Source: Rhizobium sp. AQ_MP (lineage in GTDB: Bacteria > Pseudomonadota > Alphaproteobacteria > Rhizobiales > Rhizobiaceae). From it: a stretch of 64,000 nucleotides of DNA. This document shows positions 48,865 to 57,565 of this stretch, one piece after another; the stretch's first letter is position 1, and each line of letters starts with the position of its first letter. The notes under the pieces were generated by a model that saw only the letters and a list, made by a program, of their open reading frames with translations, made no database searches and had not been told where the DNA came from. The stretch covers positions 273,291-337,290 of the forward strand of contig NZ_JACJVI010000004.1 in NCBI RefSeq assembly GCF_014237835.1. The letters run 5' to 3'. The translations under genes were made by a program, and so were the position numbers.

Positions 48865-49434
48865 TCAGGAATCGTTTGCGGCCTTGGGGCCAAAGGCCAG
48901 CCGCAGAATGAGGATGCCCGAGATGACGAGCGCTGCGAACTTCACGCGCGTCAGCCAGGACAAAATTTCAGCCAGTAAGCCTGCTGTCCCTGGTGCCGGC
49001 GAGGCCGGCGGGAAAAGCATGAGGCTCGTCACGTTCTCGACGTAGTCAAAAGCAGCGTAACCAATCGGCAATGCCAGCAGAACGGGCAAAAGCCCTTCGG
49101 CCGGACGTCCGTAGAGGCTCGCACCGGTCGCCAAGCGTCTCGTCAGGAGGGCGAGAAAAAGACCGAGGACAGCTGGCAGAACCAGATCGGGGCCGAGATG
49201 CATGGCCCGGAGAAGCTCGGCCGCTTCCGGCCTCGTCTCCAGGAGCGACCTCAGCGCAAGCAGCCCCTGCCCCGAGCTCTCGATATCGAGATCGGGAATG
49301 GACCTTCCACCGGTCACACCGGCGAAGGGCAGGGCGAAGCTGAGGTTCATCCAGCCGAGCAAAGCAGCAGAGAGGACGCCGCTTGCCCAAAGGAGCGGCG
49401 CCTGACGTGGGCCGGGCACACGCCCCAGGATCAT
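48865..49434 (-). CDS. Hypothetical membrane protein overlapping guaB
   Basis: A 189-residue protein with about four hydrophobic segments ([72 protein letters not shown]). I do not recognise the family. The start overlaps the guaB stop by four bases (ATGA), so it is probably translated by coupling from the guaB message. The link between GMP synthesis and a membrane protein is unexplained. Confidence 0.72.
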   Translation of the reverse strand: MILGRVPGPRQAPLLWASGVLSAALLGWMNLSFALPFAGVTGGRSIPDLDIESSGQGLLALRSLLETRPEAAELLRAMHLGPDLVLPAVLGLFLALLTRRLATGASLYGRPAEGLLPVLLALPIGYAAFDYVENVTSLMLFPPASPAPGTAGLLAEILSWLTRVKFAALVISGILILRLAFGPKAANDS

Positions 49435-50921
49435 GCCGCGCCCGGGTAGTTCGGGCTTTCGCGGGTGATGGTCACGCCATGCGGATGACTTTCGCGCAGG
49501 CCGGCGCCGGAGATGCGGACGAAGGTCGCCTTCTCCTGGAAGTCCTTGATGTCCTTGCCGCCGACATACCCCATAGCGGCCTTCAGCCCACCGGCGAGCT
49601 GGTGCAGGACGGCTGAAACGGGGCCCTTGTAGGGGACCTGGCCTTCGATGCCTTCGGGCACGAGCTTCAGCGTGTCGCGCACTTCCGCCTGGAAGTAGCG
49701 GTCTGCCGAGCCGCGGGCCATGGCACCGACGGAACCCATGCCGCGATAGGCCTTGAAGGAGCGGCCCTGGTAAAGATAGACCTCGCCCGGGCTTTCGTCC
49801 GTGCCGGCGAGCAGAGAGCCGACCATGACGGCGGACGCACCGGCTGCGATGGCCTTGGCGACGTCGCCGGAGAACTTCAGGCCGCCATCAGCGATCACTG
49901 GAATGTCGTACTTGTTGGCCTCCTCGACGGCAGCCATGACGGCGGCGAGCTGAGGCACGCCAACGCCGGCGACGACTCGGGTGGTGCAGATCGAGCCCGG
50001 GCCGATGCCGACCTTGACGCAATCGGCGCCGGCATCGATCAGCGCACGCGTGCCCTCTCCCGTCGCAACATTGCCGGCGATGATGCGGATGGCATTCGAC
50101 ATCTTCTTCACATGGGCGACAGCATCCAGAACCTTCTGGCTGTGGCCATGAGCGGTGTCGACAACGATGACATCGCAGCCGGCATCGATCAGGCGCTCGG
50201 CGCGCTCGACACCGTCGTCTCCGGTGGAGATGGCGGCTGCGACACGCAGGCGGCCCTGGGCGTCCTTGGCAGCGTGCGGGTTCAGCTGCGACTTCTCGAT
50301 GTCCTTGACCGTGATCAGGCCGACGCAGCGGCCTTCGTTGTCGATCACCAGAAGCTTTTCAATACGGTGCTTGTGCAGGAGGCGCTTGGCTTCCTGCTGG
50401 TCGACGCCGTCCTTGACCGTCACGAGGTTCTCGCGCGTCATCAGTTCGTAGATCTTCTGGCTCGGATCGGAGGCGAAGCGGACGTCGCGGTTGGTCAGGA
50501 TGCCAACGAGGCGACCGGGACGGCTTGAACCTTCAACAACCGGAATACCCGAGATGCCATGCGCGCCCATCAGCGCCTTGGCTTCGGCGAGCGTCGCGTC
50601 CGGACCGATCGTGACCGGATTGACGACCATGCCGCTTTCGAACTTCTTGACCTGGCGAACTTCTTCAGCCTGCTCGACCGGTGTGAGGTTGCGGTGAATG
50701 ACGCCGATACCACCGGCCTGGGCCATGGCGATGGCAAGCCGGCTTTCGGTGACGGTGTCCATGGCAGAGGAGAGGATCGGGAGGGAGAGGTCGATATCCT
50801 TGGCGATGCGGGTCGCGATATTCGTCTGCCCCGGCATTACTTCGGAATGCCCCGGCTGCAGGAGGACGTCGTCAAAGGTGAGCGCTTCTGCGCCTGTCGC
50901 CGACATTACAATGCGTGCCAT
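49431..50921 (-). CDS. guaB: Inosine-5'-monophosphate dehydrogenase
   Basis: A 496-residue enzyme converting IMP to XMP with NAD, the rate-limiting step of guanine nucleotide synthesis. It opens with [17 protein letters not shown] and has a pair of CBS domains (about residues 95-215; [40 protein letters not shown]). The catalytic loop is [20 protein letters not shown] with the active-site Cys, and [10 protein letters not shown] is the IMP loop. The start is at 50919-50921 ([10 protein letters not shown]) with AAGGAA upstream; the longer frame to 50990 is not used. Confidence 0.95.
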   Translation of the reverse strand: MARIVMSATGAEALTFDDVLLQPGHSEVMPGQTNIATRIAKDIDLSLPILSSAMDTVTESRLAIAMAQAGGIGVIHRNLTPVEQAEEVRQVKKFESGMVVNPVTIGPDATLAEAKALMGAHGISGIPVVEGSSRPGRLVGILTNRDVRFASDPSQKIYELMTRENLVTVKDGVDQQEAKRLLHKHRIEKLLVIDNEGRCVGLITVKDIEKSQLNPHAAKDAQGRLRVAAAISTGDDGVERAERLIDAGCDVIVVDTAHGHSQKVLDAVAHVKKMSNAIRIIAGNVATGEGTRALIDAGADCVKVGIGPGSICTTRVVAGVGVPQLAAVMAAVEEANKYDIPVIADGGLKFSGDVAKAIAAGASAVMVGSLLAGTDESPGEVYLYQGRSFKAYRGMGSVGAMARGSADRYFQAEVRDTLKLVPEGIEGQVPYKGPVSAVLHQLAGGLKAAMGYVGGKDIKDFQEKATFVRISGAGLRESHPHGVTITRESPNYPGAA

Positions 50922-51227
50922 GCCAATTTCCTTCGTTTGAATAGGCAGAATCCACCCGGGACAGAGGTTTCCACCCGGTCGCTTCTGCATGAAATGCTTG
51001 GAAGTTGGCGAGGGCTGGTAACACGTTCATGACAGGAAGGGAATAGCAAAACGTGGGCCAGAGCCGGCTTTGAACGTGCCGGAACGATAGCCCACAGAAA
51101 ACTACCAAATCATTCGAATTTTAGGTTCAGCTTACACGGAGCCTGAATTCCTGTCGCGTATAACCGATCCCATCCTCAGGGGGCTGGGGGTACAAGAGCA
51201 AGAAGAAACGCTGCGAGGGGATTTGAC
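50922..51227. other. Divergent promoter region of guaB and the ATPase zeta gene
   Basis: No gene is seen. It should hold the guaB promoter (minus) and the zeta promoter (plus). An AT-rich stretch at 51095-51130 and an imperfect dyad around 51050-51095 (GTGGGC ... GCCCAC) are the only structures I note. Confidence 0.45.
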
Positions 51228-51539
51228 ATGACCGCATTGAAGAAGCGTGCACAGGCACTCGAAAACCAGTTCGCCCGCCAGGCAGAAGTCGAATTCAAGG
51301 CCAAGGTGCGCGGCAGCAAGATGATCGGCCGCTGGGCCGCCTATACGATGGGGCTCGACGACGTGGAAGCCTATGCCCGTACCGTCGCCGCCAAACAGGT
51401 CGTTGAACCACACCGCCTTCTCGAGCAGTTGCGCAAGGACTTCGGCCAAGCGGGCGTCACGGTCAGCGAGGCCGATATCGATAGCCGCATGCACGCCTTC
51501 ATCGAGCAGGCGACCGAAGAGATCTATGCCGGTCGATGA
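51228..51539 (+). CDS. F1-ATPase inhibitor zeta subunit (DUF1476)
   Basis: A 103-residue protein of the DUF1476 family, the alphaproteobacterial zeta subunit that blocks the F1-ATPase in the hydrolysis direction. The N-terminal inhibitory helix is ALKKRAQALENQFARQAEVE; the globular part has MIGRWAAYTMGLDDVEAYAR and ends AFIEQATEEIYAG. The ATG has GAGGGG upstream. It is divergent from guaB and ends before a hairpin shared with the convergent MBL-fold gene. Confidence 0.93.
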   Translation: MTALKKRAQALENQFARQAEVEFKAKVRGSKMIGRWAAYTMGLDDVEAYARTVAAKQVVEPHRLLEQLRKDFGQAGVTVSEADIDSRMHAFIEQATEEIYAGR

Positions 51540-51549
51540 GGCCTCGAAA

Positions 51550-51575
51550 GGGGCCGCACGCTAAAGCGCGGCCCC
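51550..51575. terminator. Hairpin between convergent genes
   Basis: GGGGCCGC (51550-51557) pairs with GCGGCCCC (51568-51575) between the zeta gene and the MBL-fold gene. Confidence 0.6.
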
Positions 51576-51582
51576 GAACCCG

Positions 51583-52572
51583 TCAGATGTCGAACTGGTA
51601 GGCCTTGGGCACGAAGCGATAACCCTGGTCGATCTTTTCGACGAAACCGACAGACGGGAACGGCATGTGGTAGCCAAGGAAGGCGAGCTTGTCGGTCGCC
51701 AACATGTCGAAGACCCGGGCACGGGTCGCCGCTGCGGCAGCCTTGTCCATGTCGAAGCGGACTTCCCAATCCGGGCGCTGCAGCGACAGGACGAAATGGT
51801 TTGCCGTGTCGGCGGTCAGCACCAGCTGGCGGCCTTCCGACTCGATCCGATATATCATGTGGCCCGGCGAGTGACCGAAGGCCGCCATGCCGGTGATGCC
51901 GGACACGACCTCACCCCCGTCGCCAATGAAGGTGGTTTTCTCGGCCATCGGCTTCATGCTGGCAAGCACGCCCTTGTGGCCGTTTTCGGCCGGCGTGCCG
52001 ACGCGCGCCGGATCAACCCAGAAATCATATTCCACCTGGCCGGTGACATAACGCGCATTCGGGAATGTCGGTTGGCCACCTACCATCAGGCCGCCGATGT
52101 GATCGCCATGCATGTGGGTGATGACAACAGCGGTCACATCCTCACGCTTGTAGCCGGCCGCCGTCAGGCCCTCAACCAGTCGGCCCAGACCGTTTGCCCG
52201 ACCGCCTTCGCCGAGACCGGTGTCAAAGAGGATGACGTCAGAACCGGTATTGACCAGCACAGGCGAGAAGCTGTTGACGAACTTGTCGGCCGGCAGGAAG
52301 TTTGCCTCAAGCAGCGCGCCGACGGTCTCAGGCGACTGGTTGGTTCCAAAGGTCTCCTGCGGATTTTCCGAGGTGCGCGCGCCATCCTTGACCACCACGA
52401 CCTCGAACTTGCCGACATTGAAGCGGTGCGTTTCCGGCGGCATTGCATGGTCGATATCCATCGAGGTCTCCGCACCCGACTGCTGCGCCATGGCAGCCCG
52501 CGTCATGATCATGGGAGCGGCCAGTGCTACTCCAGCGCTCCCGAGCAGCATACGTCTTTTCATCGAAATCAT
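51583..52572 (-). CDS. MBL-fold metallo-hydrolase with export signal
   Basis: A 329-residue metallo-beta-lactamase-fold hydrolase. The metal motif THMHGDHIGGL is intact and other ligands appear in GHSPGHMIYRI and LTADTANHFVLS. The N-terminus MISMKRRMLLGSAGVALAAP, up to AAMAQ, is a signal peptide with a twin-Arg-like KRR, suggesting periplasmic location. The start ATG at 52570-52572 has GAGGAG upstream; 52563 (MKRRML) is an alternative. Members include lactonases and arylsulfatase-like enzymes; the substrate is not clear. Confidence 0.88.
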   Translation of the reverse strand: MISMKRRMLLGSAGVALAAPMIMTRAAMAQQSGAETSMDIDHAMPPETHRFNVGKFEVVVVKDGARTSENPQETFGTNQSPETVGALLEANFLPADKFVNSFSPVLVNTGSDVILFDTGLGEGGRANGLGRLVEGLTAAGYKREDVTAVVITHMHGDHIGGLMVGGQPTFPNARYVTGQVEYDFWVDPARVGTPAENGHKGVLASMKPMAEKTTFIGDGGEVVSGITGMAAFGHSPGHMIYRIESEGRQLVLTADTANHFVLSLQRPDWEVRFDMDKAAAAATRARVFDMLATDKLAFLGYHMPFPSVGFVEKIDQGYRFVPKAYQFDI

Positions 52573-52796
52573 CGCAATCTCCTCAAACAAATCGCCTAGG
52601 CCCTGCACAGGCTCACCTCGACATAGGGGAAGCCGGGGCGGCGGGAAGCGCTCTCACACCATCGTGATGCGTGCTGATCGACACTGCTGGAACCCCGCTT
52701 AGGCAGGGTGCGTCTGGCAGGCGATCGCCGGTTTCAACATGGGCGTGTCTGCGCTATTTGACACTTTGGCCGGTCGCACTCGCGACATCTTCCGGA

Positions 52797-54209
52797 ATGC
52801 CGATGAACCGCATCACACCGCTTATCCTCGCAGTCGCCCTGTTCATGGAGCAGATGGACTCGACCGTCATCGCCACAGCACTTCCGACGATCGCCGCCGA
52901 TCTCGGCGTGGGACCGATCACGCTGAAGCTGGCGCTGACCTCCTATATGGTGGCGCTCGCGATCTTCATTCCCATCAGCGGCTGGATGGCCGATCGCTAC
53001 GGTGCAAAGCGCGTGTTTCGCGCGGCAATCCTCGTCTTCATGCTCGGCTCGATCTTTTGCGCCATCTCGGACTCGCTTCTCACCTTCGTCGCGGCACGCT
53101 TCCTGCAGGGCATGGGCGGTGCGATGATGACGCCAGTCGGAAGGCTGGTGCTGCTGCGCACGACGAAGAAGAGCGAACTCGTCTCGGCCATGGCGCTGCT
53201 GACCATCCCTGCCCTGCTGGGCCCGATCACCGGTCCACCCGTCGGCGGGTTCATCACCACCTTCTTCAGCTGGCACTGGATCTTCCTGATCAATATTCCG
53301 ATCGGTCTTCTGGGTCTCTGGCTCTCCGGCCTCTACCTACCCGAGATAGCGCCGATCGAAACCGGGCGCATCGACTGGATGGGCTTTCTGCTGAGCGCTG
53401 CCGCTGCGTCCGGCCTCGTCTTTGGGCTCTCGGTGATGAGCCTGCCTGCGCTCTCGGTCTGGATCGGCATTGCGGCCACCCTCATCGGCATCGTCTCGCT
53501 TGTGCTTTATGTGCTGCACGCCCGCCGGCACCCTGCCCCATTGCTCGACCTGTCGCTCTTCGCCAACAAGAGCTTCCGCGCCTCGATCGTCGGCGGCACG
53601 CTGTTTCGCATCGCGGCCGGTGCCACGCCTTTCCTCCTGCCCCTGATGCTGCAGCTCGGCTTCGGCATGACCGCCTTCGAATCGGGCATGACCACCTTTA
53701 TCGCAGCCGTCGGGGCGATCTCGACCAAGTTCATTGCCAGACGCGCCTTCGCAGCGGCCGGTTTCCGCAACGTGCTGATCCTTGCCGGGATTTTTGGCGC
53801 GATCACGACGGCAGCCAATGCGCTCTTCACCCCGGCCACCCCGATTGTGCTGATCATGGCTATCCTCCTGATCGGCGGCTTCTGCCGTTCCTTCTTCTTT
53901 ACGGGCGTGAACACGCTGGGCTATGCGGAGATCGAGGATCGCACCGTCTCGCAGGCAACCTCGCTCACCTCGGTGCTGCAGCAGGTGAGCCTGGCGCTCG
54001 GTGTCGCCGCCGCAGCCTCAATCCTCGAGGCCAGCACGCGGATCACCGGCGAGACGCTCTCGCTTGGCGATTTTCACCTCGCCTTCGCGATCGTCGCCGG
54101 ACTGTCGCTGTTTGCAGTGGTGCCCTTCTTCGGGTTGCCGCGCGATGTCGGCTCTGCCGTCTCGGGCTACCGACGGACCAGCGAGGACGAGACGATCGGT
54201 GTGAAGTGA
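52797..54209 (+). CDS. MFS transporter of the DHA2 (EmrB/QacA) family
   Basis: A 470-residue drug/proton antiporter-like protein with about 14 membrane segments. The DHA2 signatures are LFMEQMDSTVIATALPTIAA, the MFS loop GWMADRYGAKRVF, RFLQGMGGAMMTPVGRLVLL and ITGPPVGGFITTFFSWHWIF. The start is at the ATG at 52797 (52803 is possible). No MFP partner gene is adjacent, so it probably works alone in the inner membrane. A VOC-domain gene ends directly next to it on the opposite strand. Confidence 0.92.
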   Translation: MPMNRITPLILAVALFMEQMDSTVIATALPTIAADLGVGPITLKLALTSYMVALAIFIPISGWMADRYGAKRVFRAAILVFMLGSIFCAISDSLLTFVAARFLQGMGGAMMTPVGRLVLLRTTKKSELVSAMALLTIPALLGPITGPPVGGFITTFFSWHWIFLINIPIGLLGLWLSGLYLPEIAPIETGRIDWMGFLLSAAAASGLVFGLSVMSLPALSVWIGIAATLIGIVSLVLYVLHARRHPAPLLDLSLFANKSFRASIVGGTLFRIAAGATPFLLPLMLQLGFGMTAFESGMTTFIAAVGAISTKFIARRAFAAAGFRNVLILAGIFGAITTAANALFTPATPIVLIMAILLIGGFCRSFFFTGVNTLGYAEIEDRTVSQATSLTSVLQQVSLALGVAAAASILEASTRITGETLSLGDFHLAFAIVAGLSLFAVVPFFGLPRDVGSAVSGYRRTSEDETIGVK

Positions 54210-54593
54210 TTATTCCGGCCGCTCGCAGAGCGCCGAAAGCTTGTTGCCATCGGGATCGCGGACATAGCAGGCGTAGAAGTTCGGATGGAAATGGCGCAGG
54301 CCAGGTGCGCCTTCGTCCGTTGCACCATTGGTTAATGCTGCCCTATAGAAAGCATCGACTGCGGAACGCGACGGCGCGTCGATGGCCGGCATGGAGCCAT
54401 TGCCGACGGTGGCTGGTTTTCCGTCGAAGGGTGCGGTCACCCAAAAACGGCACCTGACATCATCCGGCGGGCCGTAGCCGGCCTCATTCTCGACCGTGAC
54501 CCGACGCCCGATACCGAGCGTGGCAAAGACGGCATCGTAGAAGCGGATGGCCCGCTCAAGATCATTGGTGCCGACGGTAATATAGGTGAACAT
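54210..54593 (-). CDS. VOC (glyoxalase/dioxygenase) superfamily protein
   Basis: A 127-residue single-domain vicinal-oxygen-chelate protein. The repeated beta-alpha-beta pattern runs from MFTYITVGTNDLERAIRFYD to FYACYVRDPDGNKLSALCER, the classic closing strand. The start is the ATG at 54591-54593, 14 bases behind the rlmE stop (same strand). The function is unknown; bleomycin-binding and lyase relatives exist. Confidence 0.88.
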   Translation of the reverse strand: MFTYITVGTNDLERAIRFYDAVFATLGIGRRVTVENEAGYGPPDDVRCRFWVTAPFDGKPATVGNGSMPAIDAPSRSAVDAFYRAALTNGATDEGAPGLRHFHPNFYACYVRDPDGNKLSALCERPE

Positions 54594-54606
54594 CCGTAGC
54601 GACCAC

Positions 54607-55386
54607 TCAGCCTTCCGTTTCGTCGGCTGTATCAAGCTCGCGCGGATCGCGGGCAAAGCCCTCCTCGTCGAGTTCGCCACCCAAGGCTCCGCCCTTGCGG
54701 CCCTTGAAGCCCTTGGCGAGCAGGAACATCTCGACCGATTCCGAGCGGGACGAGGCCGGCTTGATATGCAGCACCTGGCGGAAATTCTGCTTCAGCATGT
54801 TGAGCAGATCCTTCTCCGTGCCGCCCTGGAAGGTCTTGGCCAAGAAGTGTCCGCCCTCGGCCAAAACCTCGACGGCAAAATGTGCCGCGACTTCGCACAG
54901 ATGCATGGTACGCAGATGGTCGGTCTTCTGGTGGCCGGTGGTGGGCGCTGCCATGTCCGAGATGACGAGGTTCGGCGTGCCGCCGACGCCTTCGATCAGC
55001 TGGCGCGGGGCGTCCGGATCGAGAAAGTCGAGCTGCAGGATCTTCACGCCCGGGATCGGGGCCATTTCCAGGAAGTCGATCGCCGCGACGCGGATATCCT
55101 CATCCGTCGAATCGGTGACCTTGGCGGCAATCTGCGACCAGCTGCCCGGGGCGGCCCCCAGATCGATGATGCGCTTGGCACCTTTGAGGATCTGGTGCTT
55201 TTCGTCGATTTCGAGCAGCTTGAAGGCCGCGCGGGCGCGGTAGCCTTCGAGCTTCGCCCGCTGGACATAGGGGTCGTTGATATGGCGCTCGATCCAGCGC
55301 CTGGACGAGGCCTTGAGCTTGCCCTTCTTGACCTTCTGGCCGAGCTTTCGGCCGGTGCGGTTGCCGCCGATGGGTGGTTTTGCCAA
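54607..55386 (-). CDS. rlmE: 23S rRNA (uridine-2552-2'-O)-methyltransferase
   Basis: A 259-residue RrmJ/FtsJ methyltransferase acting on U2552 in the peptidyl transferase centre. The SAM loop [15 protein letters not shown] and the tetrad residues are in [10 protein letters not shown] (Asp) and [15 protein letters not shown] (Lys); [14 protein letters not shown] supplies the first Lys. The start is a TTG at 55384-55386 ([12 protein letters not shown]) with GGGAG upstream, only two bases after the Ppx/GppA stop. Relatives show a basic N-terminus as here. Confidence 0.93.
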   Translation of the reverse strand: MAKPPIGGNRTGRKLGQKVKKGKLKASSRRWIERHINDPYVQRAKLEGYRARAAFKLLEIDEKHQILKGAKRIIDLGAAPGSWSQIAAKVTDSTDEDIRVAAIDFLEMAPIPGVKILQLDFLDPDAPRQLIEGVGGTPNLVISDMAAPTTGHQKTDHLRTMHLCEVAAHFAVEVLAEGGHFLAKTFQGGTEKDLLNMLKQNFRQVLHIKPASSRSESVEMFLLAKGFKGRKGGALGGELDEEGFARDPRELDTADETEG

Positions 55387-55388
55387 GG

Positions 55389-57044
55389 TCAGCGCTCCCT
55401 CGAAACTGGAGGACGTCGATTGCGGCCGCGGCGCCAGACGCCATCGTCGGCCATCATGTCGGTGAGAAGACCTTCGCGCAGGCCACGATCGGCAACCCGC
55501 ATGCGGCTCGACGGCCAGCGGCGACGGATCGCTTCCAGGATCGCGCAACCGGCCAGAACGAGGTCGGCGCGGTCAGGCCCGATGCACGGATTTGCAGCGC
55601 GTCCGGCATAATCCCAGGAGAGGAGCTTTGCCTGCATCGCCGTCACCTCGGCATCGGACAGCCAGAGGCCATCGACCTTGCGGCGATCGTAGCGCGGCAG
55701 ATCGAGATGCACGCCCGCGAGCGTCGTCACCGTCCCGGAGGTGCCGATCAGATGGAAATCGTCCATGCTGCGCGGGATATCGGGGCATTCGAACTTCGCC
55801 AGCATGCCCTCGACCTCGCGGGTCATGGCCTCGAAGATATCGGGCGTGACATCGCGGCCGCCGTGGCGCTCGGAGAGCGTGACCACGCCCACCGGAAGCG
55901 ATGTCCAGTGGGTGATGTGGTTGGCGAGCCGGCTGGAACGGTTGTCGTTGATGCGGATGACGGCGATTTCAGAGGAACCGCCGCCGATGTCGAAGAGCAC
56001 GACCGAGCGGGCCTCGCGACCGACCAGCGAGGAGCAGCCGGAGACGGCAAGCCGCGCCTCGGTCTCTCGATTGATGATCTCGAGCCTGAGGCCGGTTTCG
56101 GCCGTCACACGATCCAGGAAGAGTTCACCGTTTTCGGCCGCGCGGCAGGCTTCGGTCGCAATCAGCCGCATGCGCCTGATCTCACGACCAGAGAGCTTGG
56201 AGGCGCAGACACGCAGCGCATCTACCGCACGGTCCATGGCATCCTGAGAGAGGCGGCCATGGGCGGCGAGACCCTCGCCAAGACGCACGATGCGGGAAAA
56301 GGCGTCAACCACGCGGAACTGGCCCGGCCGGGTGGGCTGGGCAATCAGCAGGCGGCAATTGTTGGTGCCGAGATCAAGGGCCGCATAGAGGTCGTCGGGG
56401 CCACCGTCCTGAACTGGGCGAACACGCTCAACGGGCCGAACAATACTCTGAGGCAGCAGGTTTTCATTCGGCGGCTGCACGGACGCAGCCGCCCCGGTCT
56501 CCGGGCGACGCTGCCTGGTGACCAAGACAGACGGGGGCTCGGAGCCCGCCAGCGGTCGGATATGGCCCGGCTTTGGCACTGCCGCATGACGATTTCGGTT
56601 GCGCTTGCGCTTGCGACCCGGGCGGCCACCCGGCACCGCATCGCCGCTGCCGGCCGTATCGGGAGAAACCGCACGAAGCTGCGGGGCGGTCGCTCCACCA
56701 GCACGGGAAACATCGGCATGGACGAAGTGATCACCGACGGCGGAACCACTGATCCGAGCCTGGGCATCCTGCGTGCCGCCCGGCACCGATGCCGGGAGCG
56801 GGCCTCCGCCCTTGCCGCGCCGACGGCGCTTGCGCTTGCGGATGGGACCATCCGCATAGACTGTTTCGGAACGTCGCTCGGCAACCGGCGTGCCCGCCTG
56901 TCCTGCCGAGGCAGAAGCATCGTGACCGTTCCTTGCCGGTCCCGCCTTCTTGCCCTTGCCGCGCCGGCGGGAGGCCCCGCCCTTGCGCTTGCCTGTCGAC
57001 GCCCCCTCGCTGTTCGGCTGTCCGCCGCGATTGGGGTCTGTCAC
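55389..57044 (-). CDS. ppx: Ppx/GppA phosphatase with a long basic N-terminal extension
   Basis: About 551 residues from a GTG at 57042-57044 (start uncertain; the frame goes on to 57254). The catalytic ASKHA domain begins near residue 220 with [16 protein letters not shown], then [30 protein letters not shown] and [16 protein letters not shown]. It hydrolyses polyphosphate or pppGpp. Ahead of it is a disordered, Arg/Lys/Pro/Gly-rich part with blocks such as [27 protein letters not shown] and [10 protein letters not shown]. Such a tail could bind RNA or ribosomes. The gene leads the operon with rlmE. Confidence 0.88.
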   Translation of the reverse strand: MTDPNRGGQPNSEGASTGKRKGGASRRRGKGKKAGPARNGHDASASAGQAGTPVAERRSETVYADGPIRKRKRRRRGKGGGPLPASVPGGTQDAQARISGSAVGDHFVHADVSRAGGATAPQLRAVSPDTAGSGDAVPGGRPGRKRKRNRNRHAAVPKPGHIRPLAGSEPPSVLVTRQRRPETGAAASVQPPNENLLPQSIVRPVERVRPVQDGGPDDLYAALDLGTNNCRLLIAQPTRPGQFRVVDAFSRIVRLGEGLAAHGRLSQDAMDRAVDALRVCASKLSGREIRRMRLIATEACRAAENGELFLDRVTAETGLRLEIINRETEARLAVSGCSSLVGREARSVVLFDIGGGSSEIAVIRINDNRSSRLANHITHWTSLPVGVVTLSERHGGRDVTPDIFEAMTREVEGMLAKFECPDIPRSMDDFHLIGTSGTVTTLAGVHLDLPRYDRRKVDGLWLSDAEVTAMQAKLLSWDYAGRAANPCIGPDRADLVLAGCAILEAIRRRWPSSRMRVADRGLREGLLTDMMADDGVWRRGRNRRPPVSRER

Positions 57045-57273
57045 TGGAGTTATCCACTGCACCGCGCAAGGCGCCAAGACTGACGCATGCCGCTGGTGTC
57101 TCATTCGTTTCGTTGGACAAAGCATACCAGCGCAAGCCCACGGCGCCAAACGGTTTTTCAAATGGGGACGCAGGCCGTTTGGCTTCAAACCCGCCTCACC
57201 TCGATCCGGAGACACCTCAGAGCCGCTTCGCCAGCCTTTTCCCGGGCCCGACATTTTTTTTGAAATTCGGCCT

Positions 57274-57301
57274 TTGCAATGACGGATCTTTTGGCTATAA
57301 G
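57274..57301 (+). promoter_or_regulatory. Promoter of the tRNA-Gln gene
   Basis: TTGCAA (57274-57279) and TATAAG (57296-57301) with a 16-base spacer, 33 bases before the tRNA. Confidence 0.6.
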
Positions 57302-57333
57302 CCCGCTCACCGATCGCCGCAGCGATACCCTGG

Positions 57334-57407
57334 TGGGGAATAGTTCAACGGTAGAACGACGGACTCTGACTCCGTTAATCTTGGTTCGAATCCAGGTTCC
57401 CCAGCCA
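57334..57407 (+). tRNA. tRNA-Gln (CTG anticodon), CCA encoded
   Basis: The acceptor strand TGGGGAA (57334-57340) pairs with TTCCCCA (57397-57403), with discriminator G and an encoded CCA. The D-arm reads TAGTTCAACGGTAGAAC. The anticodon stem ACGGA/TCCGT encloses CTCTGAC with anticodon CTG, and the T-arm contains GGTTCGAATCC. Its 3' half is the probable integration target of the element that begins just after it. Confidence 0.95.
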
Positions 57408-57478
57408 ATTCTCCCAAAAGTCCTTGCTTCTCATGTTTTTCCGTCGTGCCGGATCCCGTTTTGGCGTCATCGGCGACC

Positions 57479-57515
57479 TGATGCCCAAAACTGATGCCCA
57501 AAGGTGATGCCCAAG
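57479..57515 (+). repeat. Three 13-bp-spaced direct repeats, likely integrase arm sites
   Basis: TGATGCCCAAA at 57479-57489 and 57492-57502, and TGATGCCCAAG at 57505-57515, have an exact 13-base period. A related inverted copy (TTTTGGCGTCA, about 57459-57469) precedes them. They lie between the tRNA and the integrase start, where arm-type binding sites of tRNA-targeting integrases are normally found. Confidence 0.75.
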
Positions 57516-57565
57516 CTGAAATCGGCATGGGGTGACCTTCGGGCCTGATACAGGGTGTCTTCGTC

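Noticed and set aside
52739..54457. A 572-codon open frame overlapping the MFS transporter gene on the same strand
   Set aside because: It is the +2 shadow of the DHA2 transporter: rich in Arg, His and Pro, with no family motif. The transporter frame has all the expected signatures.
55374..57083. A 569-codon plus-strand frame across rlmE and ppx
   Set aside because: It is antisense to two well-supported genes and arises from high GC content.
57479..57515. Could the TGATGCCCAAA repeats be a small CRISPR or a codon repeat?
   Set aside because: The 13-base period leaves only 2-base gaps between the 11-base units, too short for a spacer, and the period is not a multiple of three.
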